Below the pieces are notes generated by a model, which was not told the origin of the DNA, searched no databases, and saw nothing but the letters and a program-made list of their open reading frames with translations. A stretch of DNA of 64,000 bases from SHVO01 sp041906145 (GTDB lineage Bacteria > Pseudomonadota > Alphaproteobacteria > Rhodospirillales > Rhodospirillaceae): positions 1,488,001 through 1,552,000 of the forward strand of contig JAYRJU010000001.1 in the NCBI GenBank assembly GCA_041906145.1. The letters run 5' to 3'. The position numbers and the translations under genes were made by a program. Positions 51,885-61,210 of the stretch are shown piece after piece (positions within the stretch are counted from its first letter, which is position 1; every line of letters starts with the position of its first letter).

Positions 51885-54610
51885 TGAACAGCATGTTGCC
51901 ACGTACCATCATTCAACGCCTGTCGTTGCGCCACCCGCAAGCTGCTTCGCTCGAACTTTTGGCGGACGTGATCGACAAGATCGGTGATCTAAAGAGCTGC
52001 GATCCGGTAGCGGCGCTCGCAGGGATAAAAGCTACTTATCCGAAGGTTGAAGATTTTGAGCGGGAGTTTCCGTCACTCTGCTTTGCGCTTGCGACGGGCG
52101 TCGGCAAGACGCGCCTCATGGGAGCGTTTATCGCCTACCTATATCTCTCAAAAAAGAGTCGCCATTTCTTTGTGCTGGCACCGAACAAGACGATTTACGA
52201 CAAGCTGATTTCAGACTTTTCGCCCGAAAGCCCTAAATATGTGTTCAAGGGCATTGCCGAGTTTGCCCAAAGGCCACCCCTCATTGTGACGGGCGACAAC
52301 TACGAAACCGGCATCGGCGTCCGGTTCGAGACGGGTCGCCAAGGCGTACAAGCCGAGATGTTCGATGACGTGCACATCAACATCTTCAACATTGACAAAA
52401 TCAACAAGGAAGAAAGCCCGCGCGGAAAGCCGAAAATGAAGCGGCTGCAGGAAACCATTGGAGAGAGCTATTACAACTACCTCGCCAAATTGGACGATCT
52501 AGTGCTTTTGATGGACGAGGCCCATCGCTATCGCGCCAGCGCCGGCGCGAAGGCCATCAGCGAGCTGAAACCCATTCTTGGGCTCGAACTCACTGCGACG
52601 CCCAAGACGGTGGGTGCTGGTTCGAGAGCCTTCCGGAACGTGATTTATGATTACGGTCTTGGTCAGGCAATGGCGGACGGATTCGTGAAGGAGCCAGCAG
52701 TCGCCACGAGGGCCAATTTTGATCCGGGGTCAGTCGATGCCACCCAGCTTGAAAAGATTAAGCTGGAGGATGCAGTTCATTACCATGATCATGTTTCTGT
52801 GGAGCTTGACCGTTACCACCGCGTATCGGGGCGCGCCAAAGTCCACCCTTTTATCCTGGTCGTTGCTCAGCACACCGAACACTCAGGCAGCATCAAAAGA
52901 TTCATCGAGTCGGACGAGTTCTTCGAGGGCCGATTCAAAGGTAAGGTGATAGAGGTCCACTCCAATCAGACGGGACAGGAAAGCGACGAGGCGATGGGTC
53001 GGCTGGTGGCTCTTGAAACTGACGCTCGCACCGAGATCGTGATCCACGTCAATAAGCTGAAGGAGGGCTGGGACGTAACCAATCTTTACACTATCGTTCC
53101 TCTTCGGGCCTCAGCTTCGGACATTTTGACAGAACAGACCCTCGGTCGCGGCCTGCGCCTTCCCTACGGCGTGCGGGTTACGAAGGACGACGCCGACGAG
53201 TTTTCGTCGGTCGACCGCCTAACAGTCATTGCTCATGATCGCTTTGATGAGATCATTAGTAAGGCGCGCGAACCAGATTCAATTGTGCAGATGAAATCCG
53301 TCGTCATCGGAAACGGCGGCGATGTGTCCCTGTCAGGCACGGTATTGGTCGAAACACCCTCTTTCGCCGAAATGATCGTGACCGGCACACAGCCCTCAAT
53401 TCCGGGATTGGCGGACGCGCCGGCATCGCCGTTCAAAACGCCGGAGGAAACTCAAGCGGCCAATATCACGCTCCAAGTCATCCAAAAATACGAGCGTAAG
53501 GTAGGTAAGGTCGCAGAATTGGCCTTGCCCGAGGTGCAAAAGAAAATTGCCGAAGAAGTTGAGGAGCTGACCAAGCCTCTCCAGGCTACGCTTGAAAGCG
53601 TGACCGAGAAGGCCGACGTGACCAAAATCGTAGCACTTGTGACGAACGCGGTTGCTGAAAAGACGATCTCAATTCCGAAGATAGTGGTTTTGCCAAAGAA
53701 GACCGTCACGTTCCATTTCGACGACTTTGACCTGAAGGACGTGCACACCCTTAATCAACGCCCGATAAGCGATGAATTGCTGGTGGAGACGATGCGTACA
53801 GGCGCTCGACAACTCCTGGCGCGCACAACCGGCGTTCAGACCGAGCTGCGCCCGGAGGACTACATCGTCCACTACATCTTTGATCGGCCAGAGGTTGACT
53901 ACGACGCAAACTCCGACCTGCTCTATAAACTGGCGGGGCAGGTAGTGGCGCGAATCAGGTCATATCTCAACACTGATGCTGAAGTCGATAACGTCCTGAT
54001 TAGCTATGGGCAACAACTGGCAGACTTCATATTTGCCCAGATGATGCAGCACTATCGGGAGACTCAGCTCGGTAGCGAGGACTACGAAGTCCGCGTTACC
54101 CATGGTTTTACAATGCTGCGTCCGCAGCCCTTCAATGTGCCGAAAGATCAATCTGCCCGCGACTTCAAACAGGCCGTCATCCCAGCTTCGGACACCAAGC
54201 GTCACGTTTTCGCCGGCTACGGCAAATGCTGTTATCCGCTGCAACGGTTTGACTCGGACCCGGAGCGTCGGTTCGCGGTTCTAATCGACAGTGACAAGAC
54301 GGTCGAAAAATGGATGAAGCCCGGCAAAGGTCAATTCCAAATCAACTATCGGTCTGGCGAAGGCTATGAACCGGATTTTGTGGTTGAGACGAAGGACAGA
54401 GTTTTGTTGTGCGAGGTCAAGGCTCAGTCTGAAATGAAAGATCCCGCGGTTCTCGCCAAGGCCCAAGCAGCGGTCAAATGGTGTGAGACAGCGACGACGC
54501 ACGCCAAGAGAGTGGAAGCAAAGCCGTGGACTTATCTGTTGATCCCGGATGACCAGGTCGTCGGTAGCGCCACACTTGAGGGTTTAGCAGCGAGGTTCTC
54601 CAAGTCTTAA
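51884..54610 (+). CDS. Type III restriction Res subunit (helicase-nuclease)
   Basis: 908 aa. Superfamily 2 ATPase: Walker A ATGVGKT (70-76), DEAH box beginning Asp211, LTATPKT, and the C-lobe with HVNKLKEGWDVTNL and EQTLGRGLRLP. The C-terminus carries a PD-(D/E)xK nuclease: EPDFVVE with Asp831, then CEVKA with Glu844 and Lys846. With Mod it should form an ATP-driven translocating or switching endonuclease. ATG overlaps the Mod stop by one base. Confidence 0.93.
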   Translation: MNSMLPRTIIQRLSLRHPQAASLELLADVIDKIGDLKSCDPVAALAGIKATYPKVEDFEREFPSLCFALATGVGKTRLMGAFIAYLYLSKKSRHFFVLAPNKTIYDKLISDFSPESPKYVFKGIAEFAQRPPLIVTGDNYETGIGVRFETGRQGVQAEMFDDVHINIFNIDKINKEESPRGKPKMKRLQETIGESYYNYLAKLDDLVLLMDEAHRYRASAGAKAISELKPILGLELTATPKTVGAGSRAFRNVIYDYGLGQAMADGFVKEPAVATRANFDPGSVDATQLEKIKLEDAVHYHDHVSVELDRYHRVSGRAKVHPFILVVAQHTEHSGSIKRFIESDEFFEGRFKGKVIEVHSNQTGQESDEAMGRLVALETDARTEIVIHVNKLKEGWDVTNLYTIVPLRASASDILTEQTLGRGLRLPYGVRVTKDDADEFSSVDRLTVIAHDRFDEIISKAREPDSIVQMKSVVIGNGGDVSLSGTVLVETPSFAEMIVTGTQPSIPGLADAPASPFKTPEETQAANITLQVIQKYERKVGKVAELALPEVQKKIAEEVEELTKPLQATLESVTEKADVTKIVALVTNAVAEKTISIPKIVVLPKKTVTFHFDDFDLKDVHTLNQRPISDELLVETMRTGARQLLARTTGVQTELRPEDYIVHYIFDRPEVDYDANSDLLYKLAGQVVARIRSYLNTDAEVDNVLISYGQQLADFIFAQMMQHYRETQLGSEDYEVRVTHGFTMLRPQPFNVPKDQSARDFKQAVIPASDTKRHVFAGYGKCCYPLQRFDSDPERRFAVLIDSDKTVEKWMKPGKGQFQINYRSGEGYEPDFVVETKDRVLLCEVKAQSEMKDPAVLAKAQAAVKWCETATTHAKRVEAKPWTYLLIPDDQVVGSATLEGLAARFSKS

Positions 54611-54618
54611 GATCATCG

Positions 54619-57600
54619 GTGAGCGAAATAATGGCAGGGATTGGCCCGAATAACGCACAAGGCAGCGCTTTCCTCCGCGACCTCATAAATAGGCGTCGCA
54701 AGCTCATTGACGGCCTTGATGCCAACAAAGGCGAGGTCAATCTCGATATCTTCGAGGACTTTTACCCAGATCGCGCGCACTTTGTTTATGAGCTTCTTCA
54801 GAACGCTGAGGACGCGGGTGCGACCCGGGTCACATTCACGCTAAAGCCGGACCGGTTGATTTGCGAGCACGATGGCCGCCGCACCTTTACGGAGGCTGAC
54901 GTAGTATCCATTACCGGGATCCACAACAGTACTAAGAATAAATCCCCGGACAAAATTGGTAAGTTCGGCGTCGGGTTCAAGTCGGTTTTCGTATATACGC
55001 AGTCACCAACGGTGCACTCGGGCCAGTTTTCATTTCGCATCGTTCAAATGATCCTTCCCGAACCGATTGCACCCGATCCCTCTGTTGGCAATCAAACCCG
55101 GTTTGAATTTCCCTTCGATAATCCAAAAAAGACTGCGTCAGAGGCCTATGCCGAGATAGCTGCCGGCCTCACCGATTTGGACGAAACGACCCTCTTGTTT
55201 CTCTCTAACCTCAAGGGGATCAGATGGCAGATCAGCGGTAAGGAGCACGGAGAAGTGCTTCGGCACGAACACTCAGACTTTCATTTCGAGGTGTTGAAGC
55301 AGGCCGGAGACAAAACCACGTCCAGTTCCCACCTCTTAAAATTCGATCAGGCAGTTTCTGGCCTTGAAACACACCGCGTCGCTGTAGCGTTCCCGCTGGA
55401 TTTTCTTCCCGGGGTTCGTCAATTTGACAAAGGCAAGCAACTGGTCGAGCAGTTTAAGATCGTTGCGGCTCCGCAAGGCCGCGTCGCGGTTTTCTTCGTA
55501 GCCGCGAAGGAGACGTCTGGGCTGTCGTTTCATCTTCATGGCCCCTTCGTCCCTGAGTTGAGCCGGGCGAGTATTAAAGAGACTGCCGCAAACGAGCCGT
55601 TATTCGATCAGCTTGCGGCACTGTGCGCCAAATCGCTGCATAAGATCCGCGACCTCGGGCTACTCACACCCGAGTTTCTGGCAATCCTCCCGAATCCCCA
55701 GGATCAACTGCCGCTCCGCTATCAACCGATCCGCAGCGCGATAATCGCGGAGATGAATACGCAGGCTCTTACGCCGACCCATGCGCGTGGTCACGCGGAA
55801 GCGAAACGCCTTATCCAAGCAAAGGCGTCTCTGAAGCAATTGCTGTCTACTGAGGATATTGAATTTCTTGTGGAATACGACAACACCCCACCATTGTGGG
55901 CTATCGGCGTGACGCAGAAAAACAATCGCATCGACAACTTTCTCGGTGGTCTTGATATTCAGGACTGGGGCATCGACGAGTTTATTGAAACATTCAAGCG
56001 CGCAACCGCAGGCGGTCGCTATATCCAGGTCGCCCCTTATTTTGTGCGTGGACCGGACCAAGAGTTTATGCGGTGGCTGGCGGGAAAGCCGCCAGAGTGG
56101 CTACAGCAATTCTATGCCCTACTGCACGACGAAGCCGCTCAGGCCGGACATTCGCATGTGCTGAAAGGATTAAAGATCGTTCGCTTAGACGACGGCACCT
56201 TTAGCACCGCCGGAGATTGCTTCTTTGCAAGCGATCACAGCGGGGACGGCATATCTACCGTGGACCCGCAAGTCTATACGTCCGGCAGGGCCAAGCCGCA
56301 GCAGGAGAAAGCAAAGAAATTGCTCTCTGATCTCGGCGTCCGCGAGTTGGGCGAGGCAGAAGAAATCGAGCTGATTCTGAAAGCTCGATACACCAAAGAA
56401 GCGGAGATACCCGATGACAGAACATATCTGCGCGACTTAAAGCGCTTTGTCACACTCGTAGAGCAACAGCCCGGTAAGGCAAAGTTGTTCGCAACACATT
56501 ACATTTTTCAGGGAGAAGATGACGATTGGCATACGCCAGAAAGTATCTATCTCGATCAGCCTTACAAACTAACGGACCTCTCTGCTTACTACGGTCGCCT
56601 GGGAGATGACGCGGACTGCGTGGCGCTTCATAAACGGTACAGAGATCATAGCATCGCTATAAAGCGCTTCCGGATATTTTGCGAAGCCGTCGGCGTTAAA
56701 ACCGAATTGAAGATTAGGAAAGGGTCGTGCAGCGATAACCCAGAATGGGCATCATTGAGGCGGGTCGGCGGAGACCGCTATACGTCACCAATCGACGCCG
56801 ACTATTATCTACCCCACCTTCCCAAGCTTCTTGAAACGCCTTCTCTTGAGCTGTCGCGCCTCATTTGGCGGACGCTTACTTCGCTCAGTTCGGAGACTTA
56901 CTATTTAAGAGCCGTTTACCGCCGCAACCAGTCCGGCGGTACAAATTACGCGGACTCGCGGCTTGTTCATGACCTACGAGCGGCGTGCTGGGTTCCTCAG
57001 AGCAACGGAACCTTTGTCCGTCCTGCGGATGCGTCACGCGAATTGTTGCCGCACGGATTCCCATACGACGCAGGCTCCCCAGGCATTGAGGCGGTTCAGT
57101 TCGGTGTGACGGCCAGGCGGCAATCTGCAGAGGCACGTGAGAAGGATACTGCCGCGAAAAGCCTTGGATTTACCGATGCCGCCGCCGCCGAACGCGCGAG
57201 GCGTTTCAATGAGCTGCCTATTGCGGAGCAAGAAAAGATACTGGAGGGTTTGGACGACCGAAATAAGTCGGCGTTGCCAGATCGAGAACCCGCTAATCCT
57301 GAGCGGCGCGCCCAGCGAGTCCGTGAACAGGCGATGAAGGCTCCCAATAAGGAAACTGAAGTCCGCGAGCGATCAGTATCTATCGGTCGAGAAGAAGTCA
57401 AAGAGCACGCCGAGGTTTACTTGCGTGAGCGGTATAGAAACGCCGACGGCGAGATGACCTGCCAAATATGCAAGGGCCCTCTGCCCTTTAAGCTCGATGA
57501 TGGGCGTGAATACTTTGAAGTTGTCGAGTTCCTGCCAGAGCTAACCAAGCGGCATCTTCAGAACTATATAGCTCTCTGCCCGAATCATTCTGCCATGTTC

Positions 57601-57813
57601 CGTCTAGTAAATGCGTCGAAAGATACGCTTCGCGATGAGTTTCGCGGCCTTAGCGGCAACGAGATTTCAGTGGTACTCGCCGAACATGAGCTGACGGTTT
57701 ATTTCAGCAAGACACATGTTATCGACCTAAAGGCGGTGCTCGACGCCGAGGCCGCTGTCAACGCTACGTCCGCCGACGACGCAGACGCCAAAGTTCTTGC
57801 GGATATAGTTTAA
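54619..57813 (+). CDS. Sacsin-like GHKL ATPase with degenerate C-terminal HNH/zinc finger
   Basis: 1064 aa from a GTG 8 bp after Res (ATG at 54631 is an alternative). The N-terminus is an Hsp90-like ATPase domain: YELLQNAEDAGA with Asn62, CEHDGRRTFTEADV and GKFGVGFKS from Gly114, the set seen in sacsin-type proteins. The middle (about 250-900) is unassigned and probably mostly helical. Near the C-terminus MTCQICKGPLPF (Cys948, Cys951) and LCPNHSAMF (Cys987, Asn989, His990) look like an HNH fold, but the position of the catalytic His reads YFEVVEF, so the finger may bind rather than cut. Proteins of this class appear in defence islands; their activity is poorly known. Confidence 0.85.
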   Translation: MSEIMAGIGPNNAQGSAFLRDLINRRRKLIDGLDANKGEVNLDIFEDFYPDRAHFVYELLQNAEDAGATRVTFTLKPDRLICEHDGRRTFTEADVVSITGIHNSTKNKSPDKIGKFGVGFKSVFVYTQSPTVHSGQFSFRIVQMILPEPIAPDPSVGNQTRFEFPFDNPKKTASEAYAEIAAGLTDLDETTLLFLSNLKGIRWQISGKEHGEVLRHEHSDFHFEVLKQAGDKTTSSSHLLKFDQAVSGLETHRVAVAFPLDFLPGVRQFDKGKQLVEQFKIVAAPQGRVAVFFVAAKETSGLSFHLHGPFVPELSRASIKETAANEPLFDQLAALCAKSLHKIRDLGLLTPEFLAILPNPQDQLPLRYQPIRSAIIAEMNTQALTPTHARGHAEAKRLIQAKASLKQLLSTEDIEFLVEYDNTPPLWAIGVTQKNNRIDNFLGGLDIQDWGIDEFIETFKRATAGGRYIQVAPYFVRGPDQEFMRWLAGKPPEWLQQFYALLHDEAAQAGHSHVLKGLKIVRLDDGTFSTAGDCFFASDHSGDGISTVDPQVYTSGRAKPQQEKAKKLLSDLGVRELGEAEEIELILKARYTKEAEIPDDRTYLRDLKRFVTLVEQQPGKAKLFATHYIFQGEDDDWHTPESIYLDQPYKLTDLSAYYGRLGDDADCVALHKRYRDHSIAIKRFRIFCEAVGVKTELKIRKGSCSDNPEWASLRRVGGDRYTSPIDADYYLPHLPKLLETPSLELSRLIWRTLTSLSSETYYLRAVYRRNQSGGTNYADSRLVHDLRAACWVPQSNGTFVRPADASRELLPHGFPYDAGSPGIEAVQFGVTARRQSAEAREKDTAAKSLGFTDAAAAERARRFNELPIAEQEKILEGLDDRNKSALPDREPANPERRAQRVREQAMKAPNKETEVRERSVSIGREEVKEHAEVYLRERYRNADGEMTCQICKGPLPFKLDDGREYFEVVEFLPELTKRHLQNYIALCPNHSAMFRLVNASKDTLRDEFRGLSGNEISVVLAEHELTVYFSKTHVIDLKAVLDAEAAVNATSADDADAKVLADIV

Positions 57814-57824
57814 GAGTCAGCGAA

Positions 57825-58688
57825 ATGAAGCCAAGCATTTCCGAGTTCTCGTATGGATTTGCTCTGACACATGAACTCTTAGGGCATATCGGCCCCGTCA
57901 GAGCAGCGCCAGTGTTTCCGTCCTTGATTGAGGAGGGGAAGAAGGGCGGCGGATACGACGTAAAATTGGATAAACCAGGATATCCTTTGTATTTGCAATT
58001 CAAGCGATCCGATTGCATGACGAGACGCAGCTGTAAGGAAATTTCTCAGTACAAGCTGCCAGTAACGCCTCCCTTTTTTCGCTTTCACCTGACTGAATCT
58101 GGTCGGTCCGACCAACACCAGCTCTTGTTAGATTTAGATAACGGTTACAATGAAGTTTATTATGCCGCGCCCGTTTTCCATCGGGTGCAAGAGCTCGACC
58201 GCGCCTATCAGGCCGCAGCGGTTCACCTTCGATCAATTTACGTTAAGCCGCAGGACATTGGCCCGCTTGATAGCCTGCCTCATCATGTCGCCTTCGACCG
58301 CCGGCGCGCTTGGCTGTTTTCTGAACCGAAGAAACTCGCCTGCACCTTTGGAACGAATCTCGCCGAGCGCCTGCAAGAAAGGCTGGCCAAAGACCCGACA
58401 CCGTTTGCCGAAAGTCTGCGGACCTATCGCCAACAAGCTGAGCAAGTCATTAAGAAGCGTCGAGTACGCTTGCGTTCTGTAAGTGATATTGATGCTTCGG
58501 ATCGCAAGCTTCAACAAAAGGCAACCGAAGTATTTTTCCAGATCAGTTCTGCACCTCCGCTACCGACTGGAACGCCGCACGTTCCGCGCCCGCCGCGCAA
58601 TGAAACTGAGCGGGAATTACGGGTATTAGCCGACGTAGCGCTACGAGCTTTCGGCGCGCAGCTATTCATCGTCCAGTCTTCTCGATAA
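57825..58688 (+). CDS. Probable PD-(D/E)xK-type protein closing the defence operon
   Basis: 287 aa, 11 bp after the GHKL gene. I know no named family. The first 65 residues have the spacing of a PD-(D/E)xK nuclease with QxK active site: Glu17 (LTHELLG), Asp45 (GGGYDVKLD), then Gln58-Phe-Lys60 (LYLQFKRSD). The C-terminal half is helical and basic (KKRRVRLRSVS). If the motif is real, this is a second nuclease of the system. It could instead be a structural subunit; catalytic reading is inference. Confidence 0.7.
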   Translation: MKPSISEFSYGFALTHELLGHIGPVRAAPVFPSLIEEGKKGGGYDVKLDKPGYPLYLQFKRSDCMTRRSCKEISQYKLPVTPPFFRFHLTESGRSDQHQLLLDLDNGYNEVYYAAPVFHRVQELDRAYQAAAVHLRSIYVKPQDIGPLDSLPHHVAFDRRRAWLFSEPKKLACTFGTNLAERLQERLAKDPTPFAESLRTYRQQAEQVIKKRRVRLRSVSDIDASDRKLQQKATEVFFQISSAPPLPTGTPHVPRPPRNETERELRVLADVALRAFGAQLFIVQSSR

Positions 58689-58885
58689 CCCTTTTTCGTT
58701 ATGCGCTTTTGCGTTTGTGCCGAAAACACTTGATTGCCGAACACCTGAAACGGTGCTCGAAAATGCCCGTAAAGCCGTCGTTCATATGCGCCAAATGGCG
58801 TTGGGTTATCGGTACAGCCTAGTTTTGAGCAATTGAGCGCGTGGCCATGGCGAGGCTTGGCGAGGTGAGCGGCTAGCTGTTGGCG
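58689..58885. other. Gap between the defence operon and stress cargo
   Basis: 197 bp, no supported gene and no clear terminator. It separates plus-strand defence genes from minus-strand cargo. Confidence 0.4.
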
Positions 58886-59236
58886 TCAAAAACTAACACC
58901 GAGTTTTGGCAACACCCAAATCATCAATCCATAAAGCGCTATGGTAAGGAGACAGACCGCTGGAAGGGCGGTCCAAAATCCCATTCCATGACGTAATAGT
59001 GCTGGGAGGACCAGAAACATCGGCAACGACGGTAGCACAAACCAAAAGGTGCTCTCGGTGTGCCGAGCAATCCGTTCCACATCGCTCGTATCGCGCCACA
59101 GCCAGATGATTGCCAGAATGGATACGAGCGGCAACGAGGCAATTAGTCCTCCAATGCTGGGACTGCGCCGTGCGATTTCTGAAACGATCATTACGATGAC
59201 GCCAGAAAGAAGGGCTTTAACTATCAGATATGCCAC
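58886..59236 (-). CDS. DUF3147 family membrane protein
   Basis: 116 aa from a GTG at 59236 (GAGG upstream). Four hydrophobic helices cover nearly all of it: LIVKALLSGVIVMIVSEIARR, IGGLIASLPLVSILAIIWLW, FWFVLPSLPMFLVLPALL and FWTALPAVCLLTIALYGLM. This matches DUF3147, which has no known function. Confidence 0.82.
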   Translation of the reverse strand: MAYLIVKALLSGVIVMIVSEIARRSPSIGGLIASLPLVSILAIIWLWRDTSDVERIARHTESTFWFVLPSLPMFLVLPALLRHGMGFWTALPAVCLLTIALYGLMIWVLPKLGVSF

Positions 59237-59245
59237 TTATGCACC

Positions 59246-59365
59246 TCATGTGCGGCGTTGTGCGTACAGCTTATCCATGTTCGACCATTTGATCGCTCCC
59301 ATGAAAGCGTCAACGTCAGCTGCGGTTTTCGCGCCATAATCTATGTGATAAGGGCACCCGTACAT
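59246..59365 (-). pseudogene. Short reading frame, possibly a gene remnant
   Basis: 39 codons from an ATG at 59365 (MYGCPYHIDYGAKTAADVDA...), ending QRRT. The composition looks protein-like, and the frame stays open upstream of the ATG for about 15 codons until a TAA. Another frame just upstream (AAKALDDLNRAM) also looks coding, which suggests a frameshifted remnant of a longer protein. No family recognised. The rest of 59237-59447 shows nothing. Confidence 0.3.
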
Positions 59366-59447
59366 GTCGAGCGCCAGTATCCGATATCGGCATAGCCCGG
59401 TTTAAGTCATCGAGCGCCTTAGCCGCCGCGTGACGAAGTTGTAGTAA

Positions 59448-59735
59448 CTATTTCGGCTTCGCTTTACTCGCCGCATCACCGGCCTTCTCCCTCATCTCGG
59501 CACCTTTGCCCTTTTCTTTAGCGCCCATGCCTTTCATCTCTGAGCTGCGGCCCTTCATATGGTCGTGCTCTTTAGCTCCCATGCCTTTGGCCTTACCCAT
59601 CTTCTCCATGCAGGCGGCCTTTTCAGTGCCCGCCATTTTGCCGCACATCTCTTCAGGTTCTGCGGCCTGCGCCGCAACGCCGAGGGTTATCGCAGCAGCC
59701 AAAGCAACCATTGGATAAAACGACGTATAACGCAT
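59448..59735 (-). CDS. Secreted Met/Lys-rich small protein
   Basis: 95 aa, with a GGGAGG site before the ATG at 59735. The signal peptide is residues 1-24 (GVAAQA-AEP). The mature peptide is low-complexity: two Cys (EMCGKMAG, AACMEKMGKA) and repeated GMGAKE/GMGAKEKGKG units rich in Met, Lys, Gly and His (EHDHMKG). A periplasmic metal-binding role is suggested by composition only. Unknown family. Confidence 0.7.
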   Translation of the reverse strand: MRYTSFYPMVALAAAITLGVAAQAAEPEEMCGKMAGTEKAACMEKMGKAKGMGAKEHDHMKGRSSEMKGMGAKEKGKGAEMREKAGDAASKAKPK

Positions 59736-59785
59736 GACACTTCCTCCCTGGTTTCAGTTTTTCATCTATCCATTGCAGCGTGGCC

Positions 59786-60481
59786 TTAAACTGCCGTTCC
59801 GACGAGAGCACCAATGCCTGCCGTTAAGGCCATGGCAAGAGCACCCCAGAACGTCACACGCACCGTTGCCCGAAACATATTCGCTCCACCGGCTCGGGCA
59901 CCTATGGCTCCGAGCGCGGCCAAAAACAGCAGAGACGTGATTGAAACCACGGGCACGAGAAGTGAGGCCGGAGAGGCGATGACCATCACAAGCGGGAGCG
60001 CAGCGCCTGCGGAAAAGGTGACAGCTGATGTGAGCGCGGCCTGAATGGGACGTGCTGTTGTTATCTCAGAAATCCCCAGTTCGTCACGGGCGTGCGCTCC
60101 AAGGGCGTCTTTTGCCATGAGCTGATCGGCAACTTGCAGGGCGAGGTCGCGCTGAACGCCTCGCTTTATATAGACCTCCGCCAATTCGGTACGCTCGAAG
60201 GCCGGTTGGCTCGCAAGCTCAGACCGTTCCCGAGCAAGGTCCGCCTGTTCGGTATCCGACTGAGAGCTAACTGAAACATACTCGCCCGCCGCCATAGACA
60301 TGGCACCCGCCACAAGACCGGCTACACCTGCGACAAGTATTGATGATCCAGTTCCAGAGGCCGACGCGACACCAACGATCAGGCTTGCTGTGGAAACGAT
60401 GCCGTCGTTCGCACCGAGCACTGCGGCGCGTAACCAGCCAATACGCTCAACCCGATGCCGTTCCGTATGAAGACGGCTCAC
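59786..60481 (-). CDS. VIT1/CCC1 family transporter
   Basis: 231 aa, GTG start directly after the cytochrome stop. The VIT family signature LRAAVLGANDGIVSTASLIVGV opens the protein, followed by AGAMSMAAGEYVSVSSQSDTE; three more helices lie in the C-terminal half. Homologues move Fe(II) or Mn(II). The middle (about 75-140) is the cytoplasmic metal-binding helix region. Third gene of an operon with two b-type cytochromes. Confidence 0.92.
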   Translation of the reverse strand: MSRLHTERHRVERIGWLRAAVLGANDGIVSTASLIVGVASASGTGSSILVAGVAGLVAGAMSMAAGEYVSVSSQSDTEQADLARERSELASQPAFERTELAEVYIKRGVQRDLALQVADQLMAKDALGAHARDELGISEITTARPIQAALTSAVTFSAGAALPLVMVIASPASLLVPVVSITSLLFLAALGAIGARAGGANMFRATVRVTFWGALAMALTAGIGALVGTAV

Positions 60482-61210
60482 TTACTTCGGCCTATCAGCC
60501 GGAGGATTAGAAAAGGTTTTACGGCCACTGAACATAGCAGAAACGATATTGCCGCCGTGCTTCAGCTCGGTCAGGACGACGGCCAGGATATGCAGCGTAA
60601 TGAGCCCGAGGAGAACGAAGTACATGATCTCATGTGTTTCGACGACAGGAGCCCGCATTTCTCGCATTGCCTTGTAGGCTTCGGGATCAACTGTCTCCGG
60701 CGCGTAAGGCCGGACTTGGCTGGGATCCAACCCACTTGCGGCAACGTCCGCCGCGATGGTCTTACCGAATGGCGGCATATAGAGATCGGTTCCGGCCAGG
60801 ATAAGACCAGTGGCTCCTTGGAGGATCAGCGCCCCGAGCAACACCGTGACGGCTATACGTCCGAGCGGCGTGTGGCCGACGTAGTTCACGGCACGGCCCT
60901 CTCGGATCGCTGAAAGCTCTCCAGCCAATTGCGTTCCGTATCCTCGCCCGAAGGGAAGAACGGCACGCCAACGTGCGTAAGGTCCGCCGATAAAACCCCA
61001 TACCAGTCGCCAGAGCAGATTGAGCACAAAGACGTAGCCAATCCACACATGCGTCGTTTTCAAAATGATTTTGCCATCATTTGGCACGCCGAGCGCGTCC
61101 GCATTGAGGATGACGGTGCCGACGGCGATGAGGCCCAGAACACAGAGGACATTCAGCCAGTGGAAAATGCGCGTGGTGGCATCCCACACTTTGTATTCTT
61201 GTAAGTTCAC
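60482..61210 (-). CDS. Cytochrome b561/NiFe-hydrogenase-type b cytochrome
   Basis: 242 aa from a GTG. Four membrane helices with His residues in the expected places: RIFHWLNVLCVLGLIAVG, KTTHVWIGYVFVLNLLWRLVWGF, LGRIAVTVLLGALILQGATGL and EIMYFVLLGLITLHILAVV. This is the cytochrome b561 domain that passes electrons between quinones and a partner protein. No hydrogenase genes are nearby. Overlaps the upstream cytochrome by 4 bp. Confidence 0.88.
   Translation of the reverse strand: MNLQEYKVWDATTRIFHWLNVLCVLGLIAVGTVILNADALGVPNDGKIILKTTHVWIGYVFVLNLLWRLVWGFIGGPYARWRAVLPFGRGYGTQLAGELSAIREGRAVNYVGHTPLGRIAVTVLLGALILQGATGLILAGTDLYMPPFGKTIAADVAASGLDPSQVRPYAPETVDPEAYKAMREMRAPVVETHEIMYFVLLGLITLHILAVVLTELKHGGNIVSAMFSGRKTFSNPPADRPK

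Noticed and set aside
46913..58688. Classical DISARM or BREX
   Set aside because: Shared parts (SNF2 helicase, adenine methylase) exist, but DUF1998, PLD, PglZ and BrxC-type genes are not present in the window.
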